Shown here: positions 28,106-37,348 of the stretch, one piece after another
How the letters are laid out: each line of letters starts with the position of its first letter
Position numbering within the stretch: position 1 is the first letter of the stretch
NCBI GenBank assembly: GCA_049642465.1
Contig: JBAROV010000217.1
Coordinates: 1-64,000 of the forward strand
Direction of reading: 5' to 3'
DNA from: CAWDPQ01 sp049642465
GTDB taxonomy: Bacteria; Acidobacteriota; Vicinamibacteria; Vicinamibacterales; 2-12-FULL-66-21
Length of the DNA: 64,000 nucleotides
Made by a program: the position numbers and the translations under genes
Notes under the pieces: generated by a model
What the model saw: the letters and a program-made list of their open reading frames with translations, nothing else
The model's database searches: none
Told to the model about the DNA's origin: nothing

Positions 28106-28886
28106 CCTGGCGCGCCTGAGCCGCTACCGTGGACTGATTCAGAGCCTCGTCGCCAGGGAGCTGAAGGCAAAGTATCGTGGATCCGTCCTCGGATTCTTCT
28201 GGTCTTTCATCAATCCCCTCCTGCTGCTGCTGATTTACTCGTTCGTGTTCAAGTACCTGCTGCCGGCGAAATTCCAGGGGATCGATCATTACGAACTGTT
28301 TCTCTTTTGCGGACTGCTGCCCTGGACGTGGTTTTCGGCCTCGCTGCTCGAGTCGTCGGGCGTGCTGATTTCTGGCGGCAACCTCATCAAGAAAGTCCTC
28401 TTCCCTGCTGAAATCCTGCCCATCGTCACTGTTCTCGCGAACCTGGTTCACTTTCTGCTCGGGCTGACGATCCTGGCTGTGTTTCTCGTGTACTACCAGC
28501 GGCCGCTGCATCTGATTGAGCTTGCGTGGTTTCCCGTTGCCGTCTTCGTGCAGCTCGTCCTCACGCTTGGTTGTGCGCTGCTGCTCTCGGCATTGACCGT
28601 TCACTTCAGGGATGTGCGAGACATCCTTGGCCATCTCGTGACGTTCTGGTTCTTCGCGACACCGATCATTTATCCGTATCTGACCATGCAGGACTGGCAG
28701 ATGCGGCTGTTGAACCTGAACCCGTTCACGCACCTCGCTATCACGTATCAGGAAATCCTGTTCTTCGAGGGTCCGGTTGGCCACTGGAAGTGGCTGCTCG
28801 CCGTCGGATTCGCCTCTGCCGTCTTTTTCTTGTTCGGCTATTTCGTGTTCGACCGGCTACGCGATACGTTTGCGGAAGAGGTATGA
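28095..28886 (+). CDS. wzm: Polysaccharide/O-antigen ABC exporter permease (Wzm/TagG type)
   Basis: Membrane half of an ABC-2 exporter for lipid-linked polysaccharide. 263 aa from ATG 28095, with GGAGG just upstream, chosen over the longer upstream frame, which is a shadow of the phosphatase gene. It starts with a cytoplasmic segment ending RELKAKYRGSVLGFFWSF, then about six membrane helices. The RGSxLGxxW pattern is typical of this family. It overlaps the ATPase gene downstream (ATGA). Confidence 0.9.
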   Translation: MLHNLARLSRYRGLIQSLVARELKAKYRGSVLGFFWSFINPLLLLLIYSFVFKYLLPAKFQGIDHYELFLFCGLLPWTWFSASLLESSGVLISGGNLIKKVLFPAEILPIVTVLANLVHFLLGLTILAVFLVYYQRPLHLIELAWFPVAVFVQLVLTLGCALLLSALTVHFRDVRDILGHLVTFWFFATPIIYPYLTMQDWQMRLLNLNPFTHLAITYQEILFFEGPVGHWKWLLAVGFASAVFFLFGYFVFDRLRDTFAEEV

Positions 28887-30232
28887 GCAACGCGATTGAA
28901 GTGACCCACGCGTCCAAGATTTACCGCCGCTACAGCCGGAAGCGGCAGTTTGCCACGCTCAAGAGCGCGCTGTTGTCGGGCAGCCTCATTCGCGATCTGC
29001 GCCCTGACGAGACCTTTCCTGCCGTTCGCGACGTCTCCTTTACCGTTCCTGCCGGAACCACTCTTGGAGTAATCGGCCGCAACGGTTCTGGCAAGAGCAC
29101 CATCCTGAAGCTGGTCGCCGGCATCACGAAGCCCACGAGCGGCACGGTCGTCGTTCACGGGCGGATTTCGGCGCTCATCGAGCTTGGTGCTGGATTTCAC
29201 CCGGAAATTTCCGGCCGCGAGAACGTTTTCATCAACGGCATCATGCTCGGGTTGTCGAAGCGCGAGATCGCCGAGCGGTTTCAGGAAATCGTGGAGTTCG
29301 CGGAGCTCGAGGACTTCATAGACGCGCCAGTCAAAACGTATTCGTCTGGAATGTACATGCGCCTCGGCTTTGCCGTCGCGATTCACGTCGATCCCGACGT
29401 CCTGCTCGTGGACGAAGTGCTGGCGGTTGGCGACGAAGGGTTCACGCACAAGTGCCTGGACAAGTTTGCGGAATTCAAGCGGCGCGGCAAGACCATCCTT
29501 CTCGTCACCCACTCGTTGGGACTGGTCGAGCGATTCTGCGACGAAGCGCTGTGGCTCGATGCCGGGACGATGAAGGCGATGGGCGATCCGAAGCGGGTGG
29601 TGGACGCCTATATCACTGATGTAGAGACGCAGGAAGAGCGGCAGCTGGCAGCCGCCGACGCCAAGGCGCAGGACACGGCAACCATCTCTCCGGACGAACC
29701 AACCGCAGTCCTGCCGGACCATCCTGTTGACGCGGCGGAAGCACCTGCCGACATGTTTCGCGCCACCGAGGGTCGATGGGGATCTCGCGAGGTCGAGATC
29801 ACGGACGTCGCGCTCGTGGGTGGCGACGGTCAGGCCGGGCATGTCTTCCATAGCGGCGAACGCGTGGACATACACATCAAGATGCGCGCGCCGCTTGCCA
29901 TAGATGATTTTGTTATCGGCATCGGGATCTTCAACGCCGAGGGGGTTTGCTGCTTCGGCACGAACACGGGGATCGCGGATCTGCAAAGCCAGCGACTGGT
30001 CGGCGACGTCGAAGCGGTCTTCACGATTGAGAGCCTCGATCTCGTTGAGGGCACTTACAAGCTCGACGTGGCTGTTCACAAGCGAGACGGGTATCCCTAC
30101 GACTACCACCGCCTGCTCTATACCTTCCGAGTGAAATCGCGACGCAAGGACGTCGGCATCTTCGTGCCGCGTCACCAGTGGCGGTTTTCTGACGGAATCG
30201 AACACACTCGACCGGATGCGGGCCCGGCGTGA
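28883..30232 (+). CDS. wzt: Polysaccharide/O-antigen ABC exporter ATPase (Wzt type) with C-terminal sugar-binding domain
   Basis: ATPase partner of the preceding permease. 449 aa. ATPase domain about 1-245 with Walker A GRNGSGKS, signature YSSGMYMRLGFAVA and Walker B DVLLVDEVLAVGDEGF. After an acidic linker, residues about 290-440 form a beta-rich domain like the Wzt C-terminal domain that recognises the modified end of the O-polysaccharide. Start ATG overlaps the wzm stop; the rfaE2 GTG overlaps the wzt stop, so the three genes are coupled. Confidence 0.92.
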   Translation: MSNAIEVTHASKIYRRYSRKRQFATLKSALLSGSLIRDLRPDETFPAVRDVSFTVPAGTTLGVIGRNGSGKSTILKLVAGITKPTSGTVVVHGRISALIELGAGFHPEISGRENVFINGIMLGLSKREIAERFQEIVEFAELEDFIDAPVKTYSSGMYMRLGFAVAIHVDPDVLLVDEVLAVGDEGFTHKCLDKFAEFKRRGKTILLVTHSLGLVERFCDEALWLDAGTMKAMGDPKRVVDAYITDVETQEERQLAAADAKAQDTATISPDEPTAVLPDHPVDAAEAPADMFRATEGRWGSREVEITDVALVGGDGQAGHVFHSGERVDIHIKMRAPLAIDDFVIGIGIFNAEGVCCFGTNTGIADLQSQRLVGDVEAVFTIESLDLVEGTYKLDVAVHKRDGYPYDYHRLLYTFRVKSRRKDVGIFVPRHQWRFSDGIEHTRPDAGPA

Positions 30233-30720
30233 AAACCCCACCTCAGAACTCGGGGGTACTGTCACGGCCCGATGCCGTCGCGTGGATCGAAGGGCAGCAA
30301 CGTGAGGGCCGGGTTGTGGTCTTCACCAACGGTGTATTCGATCTTCTCCATCCCGGTCACGTCCGATACCTCCAACAGGCGCGAGCGCTCGGTGACGTTC
30401 TCGTCGTGGGACTGAATTCAGACGAGTCTGTCCGGCGAAACAAGGGTCCGGAGCGGCCCATCACCCCTGAGGCGGAACGAGCCGAGATCCTGGCGGCGCT
30501 CGCGTGCGTGGATGTGGTCGTGATCTTCGGCGAAGACACACCCAAGTCGATAATCGAGGCGTGTCATCCCGATATCCTCGTCAAAGGCTCCGATTGGCCC
30601 GCTGATCAGATCGTCGGACGGGAAACCGTCGAGTCCCGCGGAGGTCGTGTTGTTCGGGTAGCCGTCGAGCCGGGCCATTCCACGTCGGGGATCATCGCGA
30701 GGGTCCGCGCTCACGGCTGA
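30229..30720 (+). CDS. rfaE2: D-glycero-beta-D-manno-heptose 1-phosphate adenylyltransferase
   Basis: Activates heptose-1-phosphate to ADP-heptose for LPS inner core. 163 aa, single-domain form equal to the C-terminal half of E. coli HldE. Nucleotidyltransferase motif FTNGVFDLLHPGHVRYL (about 32-48) and GLNSDESVRR are clear. GTG start overlaps the wzt stop (GTGA). The pairing with a Wzm/Wzt exporter fits LPS assembly; the kinase half must be encoded elsewhere. Confidence 0.9.
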   Translation: MKTPPQNSGVLSRPDAVAWIEGQQREGRVVVFTNGVFDLLHPGHVRYLQQARALGDVLVVGLNSDESVRRNKGPERPITPEAERAEILAALACVDVVVIFGEDTPKSIIEACHPDILVKGSDWPADQIVGRETVESRGGRVVRVAVEPGHSTSGIIARVRAHG

Positions 30721-30732
30721 CGACCCGCGGCG

Positions 30733-30738
30733 TATAAT
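30733..30738 (+). promoter_or_regulatory. -10 box for mfd (TATAAT)
   Basis: Perfect TATAAT 48 bases before the mfd ATG, in the only spacer between rfaE2 and mfd. No clear -35 element is visible. Confidence 0.5.
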
Positions 30739-30786
30739 CGAAGGTTGCGGCGTCCTCAGAATTCGCCGCTGTTCTAACACCCCGCG

Positions 30787-33700
30787 ATGACGAGCTACAC
30801 CTCGAGCTCTTTGACGCTTCGTGCGCTTCTCAAAGAGGCCGCAGGCCGACTTGGGATGGGTGCGCCGGCCGGTCGCGTCACCGGTCTCACGGCGCCGGCG
30901 AAGGCGATGTACGCCGCGGCGGCCGCGGCGCGAACGCCGGTTGTGTTCGTCGTGCCGGCTGATGCTGACGTCGAGCTCATGACCTCCGACGCGCGTTTCT
31001 TCTTTGCGGCGCTCGAAGGGCTGAATGATTCGGACGTTGAACGGTCCGTGCTGCCGCTCCCCTCTCACGAGGTGGACCCTTACCGCGGATTGTCCCCGCA
31101 TTTCGAGATTGCCTCGGCTCGCGCGCGCGCCCTGCATGCGCTTGCCACGGGAACTGCCCGGCTGGTGGTCGTCTCGGCGGCGGCCCTCCTTCCTCGTCTG
31201 ACCGCACCGGATCGGTTGCGCGACGTCGCTCGCGTCCTCACCGAAGGGTCTGAGATTTCGCCCGTCGATCTCGCCGAGGTTCTGAGTGCGGCCGGTTACA
31301 TGCGGCAGGATCCAGTGGACGAGTCTGGAGAATTCTGCGTTCGTGGCGGCGTCGTGGACTTCTATCCGGCCGGCGCCCTTCAGCCGATTCGGCTGGAGTT
31401 CGTGGGTGACACCATCGAATCCATTCGCCACTACGATCCCGCGACGCAGCGATCGACGAGTTCGCTGCATCAGGCGGCGATCCTGCCGCTGCAGGAACTG
31501 GTTCGCGACCGGGAAGAGCCGGATCGAGGCGCCACGTTTCTCGACTATCTGCGCTCACGAGAGCGCCTCACGATTCTGATTTCCGAACCTGACGAAGTTC
31601 GCGCCCAGGGGCGCAAAGTCGCGCAACAAATTCGGGCGAGCTACGAAGAGGCCGCATCGAAGGGCGTTCGCGCTCTGCCGCCTGACCAGCTGATCAGTGA
31701 CTGGGACGCGGTCGAGAGCTGGTTCGAGGGCGCCACCTCGGTCGAGACCCTTGAAATCGCCGAAGGCGGCGCACCAACGCGGCATCTGGCAAGCCAGCCG
31801 GCGATCGAGTTTGCCGGCCGCATCCCGGACTGGGTGGCAGAGATTCGTCGCGGGCGCGAGCGGGGTGACACGATTGTGTTCGTCGCGCACTCCGCTGGCC
31901 GTGCCGAGCGTACCGTCGAACTGCTGACCGACTACGGGGTTTTCGCCGTACCGATCGAGCGCGCCGAAGATGCGCATTCGGCGTCCGTGCTGGTCGCAAC
32001 GGGGCACCTCTCTCGCGGGTTCCGCTTGCCCGACGCCGCGCTCCAGCTCTGGTCGGAAACCGACGTCTTCGAAGAAGAACGCAAGGTGCACGAGCGGCGC
32101 CGCTCAGCCGCGCGCACCTTCCTTTCCGATTTTCGCGACCTGAAGGCCGGCGACCTCGTGGTTCACGTGGACCACGGCATCGGGGTGTTCGTCGGCTTGA
32201 AGCGCATCGACGTCGGGCTCGAGCCGCAGGAGTTCATGGAACTCCGCTACGCGGGAGAGGACAAGCTCTTCGTCCCGGTCGAACGGCTCGATCTCGTTCA
32301 GAAGTACTCCGGCGCGTCCCGCCCGTCGCTCGACAAACTCGGCGGAACGAGCTGGGAAAAGGCAAAGGTCCGAGTCAAGAAGGCCATGCGCGACATGGCA
32401 GAAGAGCTCCTGAAGCTCTATGCGGCGCGCAAAGCGATGCAGGGGCACGCCTTCAGCCCGGACTCGCACTGGCAGCAGGAATTCGAGGACGCATTCGAGT
32501 GGGACCTCACGCCCGATCAGCGCTCGGCCATCGCGGATATCAAAGGTGACATGGAAACGTCGGTCACCATGGATCGGTTGCTCTGTGGCGACGTCGGCTA
32601 CGGCAAAACGGAAGTCGCGATGCGTGCCGCATTCAAGGCGGTGATGGACGGGAAACAGGTTGCGTTGCTCGCACCCACGACCGTCCTCGCCTTCCAGCAT
32701 CTCAAGACCTTGAAAGATCGATTCGCGGCTTTCCCCGTGCGCATCGACATGGTGAGCCGTTTTCGATCCAAGGCCGAACAGAAACAGATTCTCGAGGACC
32801 TTCAGGCTGGTAAGGTCGAGATCATCGTCGGTACCCATCGGCTGCTCTCGAAGGACGTCCAGTTCCGAGACCTGGGCCTGCTCATCGTCGATGAAGAGCA
32901 GCGATTCGGCGTCGCGCACAAGGAACGCATCAAGCAGATGCGCAAGCGCGTTGACGTGCTGACCATGACGGCCACGCCGATCCCGCGAACGCTCAACATG
33001 TCGCTTGCGGGTATTCGCGACATGTCGATCATCGAGACACCGCCGAAGGATCGCCTGTCAATCCAGACCAACGTCGTCAAGTTCGATCAGCCGGTCATCA
33101 CGCGCGCGATTCGCACGGAGATGGAACGAGGTGGGCAGATCTACTTCGTCCACAATCGCGTCGAGTCGATCTATTCCCTCGGCAACCTTCTGACCCGACT
33201 GGTTCCGGAAGCCCGGATCGCCGTCGCGCACGGGCAGATGAGCGAAGAGATGCTCGAGAAGGTGATGGTGGATTTCGTGGCTCATAAGTACGACGTCCTG
33301 CTGGCGACGACGATCATCGAGAACGGCCTCGACATCTCGAACGCCAACACGATTATCGTCAATCGGGCGGATCGCTATGGCTTGTCGCAGCTGTACCAAT
33401 TGCGCGGTCGAGTGGGCCGATCGGATCGCCGCGCGTATGCGTATTTGCTGATTCCGCCCGAAGACGTGCTGTCGCCGATCGCCAAAAAGCGCTTGGCTGC
33501 GATCCGTGAGTTCAGCGATCTCGGCAGCGGGTTCCGCGTGGCCGCGCTGGATCTGGAAATCCGCGGCGCGGGGAATCTGCTCGGAGGCGAGCAGAGCGGA
33601 CATATCGAAGCGGTCGGCTTCGACATGTACATGAAGCTGCTCGAGCAGACGATCAAGGAGTTGAAGGGCGAGGAGGTCGAGGACGAGGTGCGGGCGAATG

Positions 33701-34308
33701 TCAATTTGCGCGTGGACCTTCGCATCGACGACTCCTACATCCCCGATATGAACCAGCGCCTGACTGTCTATCGCAGGATGGCGGCGGTTCGAAGCGAGGC
33801 GGAACTGGAAAAGCTCCTGGACGAGGTCCGGGATCGGTATGGCGCGCCGCCGCCGTCAGTACTCAATCTCGCGGAATACGCATCGATTCGTCTGCTCGCC
33901 GACAGCCTCCGAGTCGAGTCTCTAGACCGCGAAGGGCAGCTGGTCGTCTTAAAGTTCAGACCCGAGACCAGGCTGGATCCAACGTGGTTGCTGCGCGTCG
34001 TTCAAGGCCGTGGCGACGTGGTACTTCAGCCTCCAGCTACGCTGAAGCTCGACCTGCGGGCTCCGGTTGAGAGGACGGGAGGACGGCAGGATAGGCCTGC
34101 GGGGAATCGCCGGATTGGCGCATTGCGTGGCGACTTGGCCACCGGATCCTGGTGGACCGCCAGAGCGCGGGCCGGAGAGGTTGCCCCGGGGTTCACTCGA
34201 GAAGAGATTCTCAAGCCCGCCAAGGAGGATCCCCGTGGCGAGGGCGGCCTTTTCCCGAGGGTCGGGGGGCTGCTCCGGGAATTGGCCTCGGGAGGGTCGA
34301 TCAGCTAA
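30787..34308 (+). CDS. mfd: Transcription-repair coupling factor Mfd
   Basis: Translocase that removes RNA polymerase stalled at lesions and recruits UvrA. 1173 aa. UvrB-like N-terminal modules (LPSHEVDPYRGLSPHFE, YPAGALQPIRLEFVGDTIES), the RNA-polymerase-interaction domain (GDLVVHVDHGIGVFVGLKRI, about 458-477), RecG-like translocase with Walker A CGDVGYGKTEVAMRAAFKAV, DEEQRFG box, and TRG/C-terminal TRCF domain. The last 90 residues are Arg/Gly/Pro-rich before ending FPRVGGLLRELASG, a longer tail than in E. coli. Confidence 0.97.
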   Translation: MTSYTSSSLTLRALLKEAAGRLGMGAPAGRVTGLTAPAKAMYAAAAAARTPVVFVVPADADVELMTSDARFFFAALEGLNDSDVERSVLPLPSHEVDPYRGLSPHFEIASARARALHALATGTARLVVVSAAALLPRLTAPDRLRDVARVLTEGSEISPVDLAEVLSAAGYMRQDPVDESGEFCVRGGVVDFYPAGALQPIRLEFVGDTIESIRHYDPATQRSTSSLHQAAILPLQELVRDREEPDRGATFLDYLRSRERLTILISEPDEVRAQGRKVAQQIRASYEEAASKGVRALPPDQLISDWDAVESWFEGATSVETLEIAEGGAPTRHLASQPAIEFAGRIPDWVAEIRRGRERGDTIVFVAHSAGRAERTVELLTDYGVFAVPIERAEDAHSASVLVATGHLSRGFRLPDAALQLWSETDVFEEERKVHERRRSAARTFLSDFRDLKAGDLVVHVDHGIGVFVGLKRIDVGLEPQEFMELRYAGEDKLFVPVERLDLVQKYSGASRPSLDKLGGTSWEKAKVRVKKAMRDMAEELLKLYAARKAMQGHAFSPDSHWQQEFEDAFEWDLTPDQRSAIADIKGDMETSVTMDRLLCGDVGYGKTEVAMRAAFKAVMDGKQVALLAPTTVLAFQHLKTLKDRFAAFPVRIDMVSRFRSKAEQKQILEDLQAGKVEIIVGTHRLLSKDVQFRDLGLLIVDEEQRFGVAHKERIKQMRKRVDVLTMTATPIPRTLNMSLAGIRDMSIIETPPKDRLSIQTNVVKFDQPVITRAIRTEMERGGQIYFVHNRVESIYSLGNLLTRLVPEARIAVAHGQMSEEMLEKVMVDFVAHKYDVLLATTIIENGLDISNANTIIVNRADRYGLSQLYQLRGRVGRSDRRAYAYLLIPPEDVLSPIAKKRLAAIREFSDLGSGFRVAALDLEIRGAGNLLGGEQSGHIEAVGFDMYMKLLEQTIKELKGEEVEDEVRANVNLRVDLRIDDSYIPDMNQRLTVYRRMAAVRSEAELEKLLDEVRDRYGAPPPSVLNLAEYASIRLLADSLRVESLDREGQLVVLKFRPETRLDPTWLLRVVQGRGDVVLQPPATLKLDLRAPVERTGGRQDRPAGNRRIGALRGDLATGSWWTARARAGEVAPGFTREEILKPAKEDPRGEGGLFPRVGGLLRELASGGSIS

Positions 34309-34340
34309 CATATTCGGGTCCAGCGAGTTAGGTGAAATTC

Positions 34341-35411
34341 ATGAAACGAACAATCCGCACGGTCGCGAGCGTCGTGCTTGTCGGCATGCTTGTCGTCCCG
34401 GTCAGGGGCGAAATCCTGGAGCAGGTTCTCGTCAAGGTCAACGGAGACATTCTGACCAAGACCGACCTCGAACAGCGACAGATTGCGGCCCTCCGGGGCC
34501 GCATGGGCCAGGACATCGATCCCGAGTCGCTCAAGAACGACGAGCAGCTCAAGAAGGCGCTTGCCGAGGTCACGCCGCGTCTGCTCGTCGAAGCGATTGA
34601 CGAGTTGCTGCTCGTGCAACTGGGCAAAGAGCGCGGTTACAAGCTGTCCGATCAGCAGTTCACCGAATGGCTGACGGCCCTTCGGAAGGAGCAGAACCTG
34701 CTGGACGACCAGAAATTCATGGCCGCGCTCAAGCAGGAGGGCATGACGATCGACGATCTGCGAAAGAACGTGGAACGCCAGATGTTGATCCAGCGCGTGC
34801 AGCAGGACGAAGTGGGATCGAAACTGTCCATTACGGAGGAGGAAGCGCGTCAGTACTACTTATCCCACCGCCAGGAATTTACCGAACCGGCCGCAGTCAC
34901 GCTTCGCGAGATTCTGATAGAGGTTCCGACGACCACGATGGATGGGCAGGCTGGTGTGAACGTGGCAAAAGACGATGAAGCGGCCAAGAAGGCGGCCGCC
35001 GTTCGTGCACGACTGGCGGCGGGAGAGGACTTCGCCCAAGTAGCCGCAGAGACGTCAGCCGCGCCATCGAAAGCCAACGGTGGACTGATCGGTCCAATCG
35101 CGTTGAACGAAATCTCCGAGAGCCTCCAGAAACTGCTGCAGGCGATGAAGCCGGGAGATATCACGCAGCCGATCCGGACCGCGCGTGGCTATCAGATTCT
35201 CAAGCTCGAGACGCTGAAGGCCTCGGGCGTCCAGCCCTTCGAAAACGTGCGGGATCTCGTCGCCGAACGCGTGCACGGCGAACGGCAGCGTCAGGAGGTC
35301 CAGAAGTTTCTGACCCGCGTCCGAGGCCAGGCGATCATCGAATGGAAGAACGCCGAACTGCAGAAAGCGTACGAACAACAGATCGCCCAGAACGAGCGCC
35401 GAGCAGGCTGA
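34341..35411 (+). CDS. SurA-like periplasmic peptidyl-prolyl isomerase/chaperone
   Basis: Probable periplasmic folding factor for outer-membrane proteins. 356 aa from ATG 34341, chosen because AGGTGA lies 5 bases upstream; an in-frame GTG 9 bases earlier overlaps that site. Signal peptide about 1-22 (TIRTVASVVLVGMLVVPVRG). SurA-N-type helical domain about 23-175 (ILEQVLVKVNGDILTKTDLE) and one parvulin domain about 180-300 (VTLREILIEVP, ASKANGGLIG-type core, PGDITQPIRTARGYQILKLE). E. coli SurA has two parvulin domains; this has one. It sits between mfd and a NusG-like gene. Confidence 0.87.
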   Translation: MKRTIRTVASVVLVGMLVVPVRGEILEQVLVKVNGDILTKTDLEQRQIAALRGRMGQDIDPESLKNDEQLKKALAEVTPRLLVEAIDELLLVQLGKERGYKLSDQQFTEWLTALRKEQNLLDDQKFMAALKQEGMTIDDLRKNVERQMLIQRVQQDEVGSKLSITEEEARQYYLSHRQEFTEPAAVTLREILIEVPTTTMDGQAGVNVAKDDEAAKKAAAVRARLAAGEDFAQVAAETSAAPSKANGGLIGPIALNEISESLQKLLQAMKPGDITQPIRTARGYQILKLETLKASGVQPFENVRDLVAERVHGERQRQEVQKFLTRVRGQAIIEWKNAELQKAYEQQIAQNERRAG

Positions 35412-35436
35412 ATCAGGCGCTCCTTCGCAACCCACG

Positions 35437-35931
35437 ATGAAGACGCCTGCGTGGTTCGCCGTCTGGACACGATCCCGCCACGAGCAGGTCGTCCGCGAGC
35501 AAATCCAGGAAAAAGGTATCGAGGCGTTCCTTCCCACGGTCACACGGTGGAGCCGCTGGAAAGATCGTCGAAAGAAGGTTGACTGGCCGCTCTTCCCCGG
35601 TTACTGCTTCGCGCGCTTCGATCCTGGCGACAGGCTCTCTGTTCTGAAGTGCACCGGCGTTGTCAGCATCGTGTCGTTCAACGGTGACATCGCTCCCATC
35701 CCGGATCTCGAGATTGACAGTCTGCGCCGGCTCGTGACGAGCGAACTGCAATACGATCCGTGTCCGCTCATCAAGGAAGGGACGATGGTTGAAGTGGTTC
35801 ATGGTCCGCTCAAAGGCGTTGTCGGGCGGCTGCTTCGAAAGGGCGCGCACGCGCGACTCATTTTGGCTGTGGATCTGATCGGTCAAGCCGTGAGCGTGGA
35901 AGTGGACGCGGCAGACGTCAAGCCTTACTGA
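35437..35931 (+). CDS. NusG-family specialised transcription elongation factor (NusG/RfaH/UpxY-like)
   Basis: Paralogue of NusG that modulates RNA polymerase pausing or termination. 164 aa: NGN domain (PAWFAVWTRSRHEQVVREQI ... KKVDWPLFPGYCFARFD) and a C-terminal KOW region (EGTMVEVVHGPLKGVVGRLL). It is not in a secE-rplK context, so it is unlikely to be housekeeping NusG. Paralogues of this kind often sit near polysaccharide operons; here the Wzm/Wzt genes are 5 kb upstream, so a link is only suggestive. Confidence 0.85.
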   Translation: MKTPAWFAVWTRSRHEQVVREQIQEKGIEAFLPTVTRWSRWKDRRKKVDWPLFPGYCFARFDPGDRLSVLKCTGVVSIVSFNGDIAPIPDLEIDSLRRLVTSELQYDPCPLIKEGTMVEVVHGPLKGVVGRLLRKGAHARLILAVDLIGQAVSVEVDAADVKPY

Positions 35932-35932
35932 C

Positions 35933-36985
35933 ATGAAAATCGGCAAAGTCGAACTCGCTCCGCCGGTCGCCATGGCTCCAATGGCGGGTATGACCGACAG
36001 CGCCTTCCGGCGTCTGGTCAAGCGTCAGGCGGGGTGTGGTCTCGTCGTCACCGAGATGGTCAGCTCCGAAGGTCTGGTTCGCGGGATCGATCGAACGCTC
36101 GAGTACGCGGAGTATACGGAAGAAGAACGGCCCGTCTCGATTCAGATTTTCGGCGGGGATCCAGACAAGATGGCCGAAGCCGCTCGAATCGTCGAAGGGA
36201 TGGGCGCGGACATTGTCGACGTGAACATGGGCTGCCCCGTCCCGAAGATCGCCAAGCACAACGCCGGGTGCAGCCTCATGCGCGAACCCGATCATGCGGC
36301 CACGATTGTCCGATCCATGGCGCGGGCCGTTCGAATTCCCGTGACGGTCAAAATGCGGGCGGGATGGGATGCCGAAGAGATCACTGCACCAGATCTGGCC
36401 CGACGGATGGAAGACGCTGGAGCGGCTGCCGTCGCCGTTCACGGCCGGACCGCCGCGCAATCGTACGCGGGGTCTTCAGACTGGGATCTGATCGCGCGGG
36501 TGGCGTCGGGCGTGTCCATCCCTGTCTTCGGAAGCGGGGACTGCGTCGAGGCCAGTCAGGTCGTCGATCGGATGACGAAGGGCGGTGTGGCTGGCGTGCT
36601 GGTCGGACGTGGCGCCTTGCGAAATCCGTGGATTTTCGCGCAGGCCGCGGATCTGGCTGCGGGAAACACCCCGCGAGCGATCACTCCAGCCGATCGAGCG
36701 GAGTTTCTCCTCGCGTACATCGATCTGCTGTTGAGAGAACGTCTGAACGAGAGCGAAGGATTTCGTCACGTCGCGCCGGGGCAGATCGAATGTCGCGACA
36801 AGGGCCCCGCCCGTGGTCACGATCGATGGGTGATCAACAAATTGCGCGCGCTGAACTCGTGGTTCACAAAAGGACTCGACGGCGGGTCGCATCTGCGGGT
36901 GGCGATCAACTCGGCGGATTCGATCAAGCAGCTGCGCGAGGTGATTCACGCGTTCTTCGCCGGCGCCCTCCCCGCGGGTGTTTAG
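35933..36985 (+). CDS. dusB: tRNA-dihydrouridine synthase (Dus family)
   Basis: FMN enzyme reducing uridines in the tRNA D-loop. 350 aa. APPVAMAPMAGMTDSAFRRL at the N-terminus, the Dus signature VDVNMGCPVPKIAKHNAGCS with the catalytic cysteine (in the C of NAGCS), VKMRAGWD, and VHGRTAAQSYAGSSDWD. It begins one base after the NusG-like gene, suggesting co-translation. DusB is the closest subfamily by pattern, but I cannot exclude another Dus. Confidence 0.92.
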   Translation: MKIGKVELAPPVAMAPMAGMTDSAFRRLVKRQAGCGLVVTEMVSSEGLVRGIDRTLEYAEYTEEERPVSIQIFGGDPDKMAEAARIVEGMGADIVDVNMGCPVPKIAKHNAGCSLMREPDHAATIVRSMARAVRIPVTVKMRAGWDAEEITAPDLARRMEDAGAAAVAVHGRTAAQSYAGSSDWDLIARVASGVSIPVFGSGDCVEASQVVDRMTKGGVAGVLVGRGALRNPWIFAQAADLAAGNTPRAITPADRAEFLLAYIDLLLRERLNESEGFRHVAPGQIECRDKGPARGHDRWVINKLRALNSWFTKGLDGGSHLRVAINSADSIKQLREVIHAFFAGALPAGV

Positions 36986-37003
36986 GCGCCTGGCGACGAC
37001 GGC

Positions 37004-37348
37004 TCAAAGAAGACGCGCAGAGTCTTCGATGCGGACGGTTTCGTAGTCGTATGCGAGCGCAGCCGCCGCAGCGGATGTGAAGCGTTCTCCGATCGTTTCA
37101 TGCGCCGGGTGCCGCAGGTACTGGCGGAGTCCTTCGAGATCGTCGAACTCGATGATCACGACGAAGTCAAAATCCTGTCGCATCGCCTGCTCGTATCCGG
37201 GCAAACCGTGTTTCACGCGCCGCCCGATCCTGCAGGCCCTGACGGTTGGCGCGCCTGTCACGGCGGCGGTCAACGCCGCCAGCATCGCGCCACGTTCATC
37301 CTGAGCCAGACGCGGGTGAGGTTGCCACAGGATCACATGCGCGATCAT
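37004..37348 (-). CDS. Dabb (dimeric alpha-beta barrel) stress-responsive family protein
   Basis: 114 aa. It begins MIAHVILWQPHPRLAQDERG and ends in a segment with HPAHETIGERF, the pattern of Dabb/ferredoxin-like dimers, whose members range from stress proteins to cyclases; no reaction can be assigned. It is the last gene of a minus-strand set (NtrC-type regulator, basic RG protein, Dabb); its ATG overlaps the stop of the upstream gene by 4 bases. Confidence 0.78.
   Translation of the reverse strand: MIAHVILWQPHPRLAQDERGAMLAALTAAVTGAPTVRACRIGRRVKHGLPGYEQAMRQDFDFVVIIEFDDLEGLRQYLRHPAHETIGERFTSAAAAALAYDYETVRIEDSARLL

Noticed and set aside
32155..32180. parS-like sequence GGTTCACGTGGACCA
   Set aside because: Inside the mfd coding sequence (VHVDHGIGVF), with several mismatches to parS; conserved by protein rather than by site.
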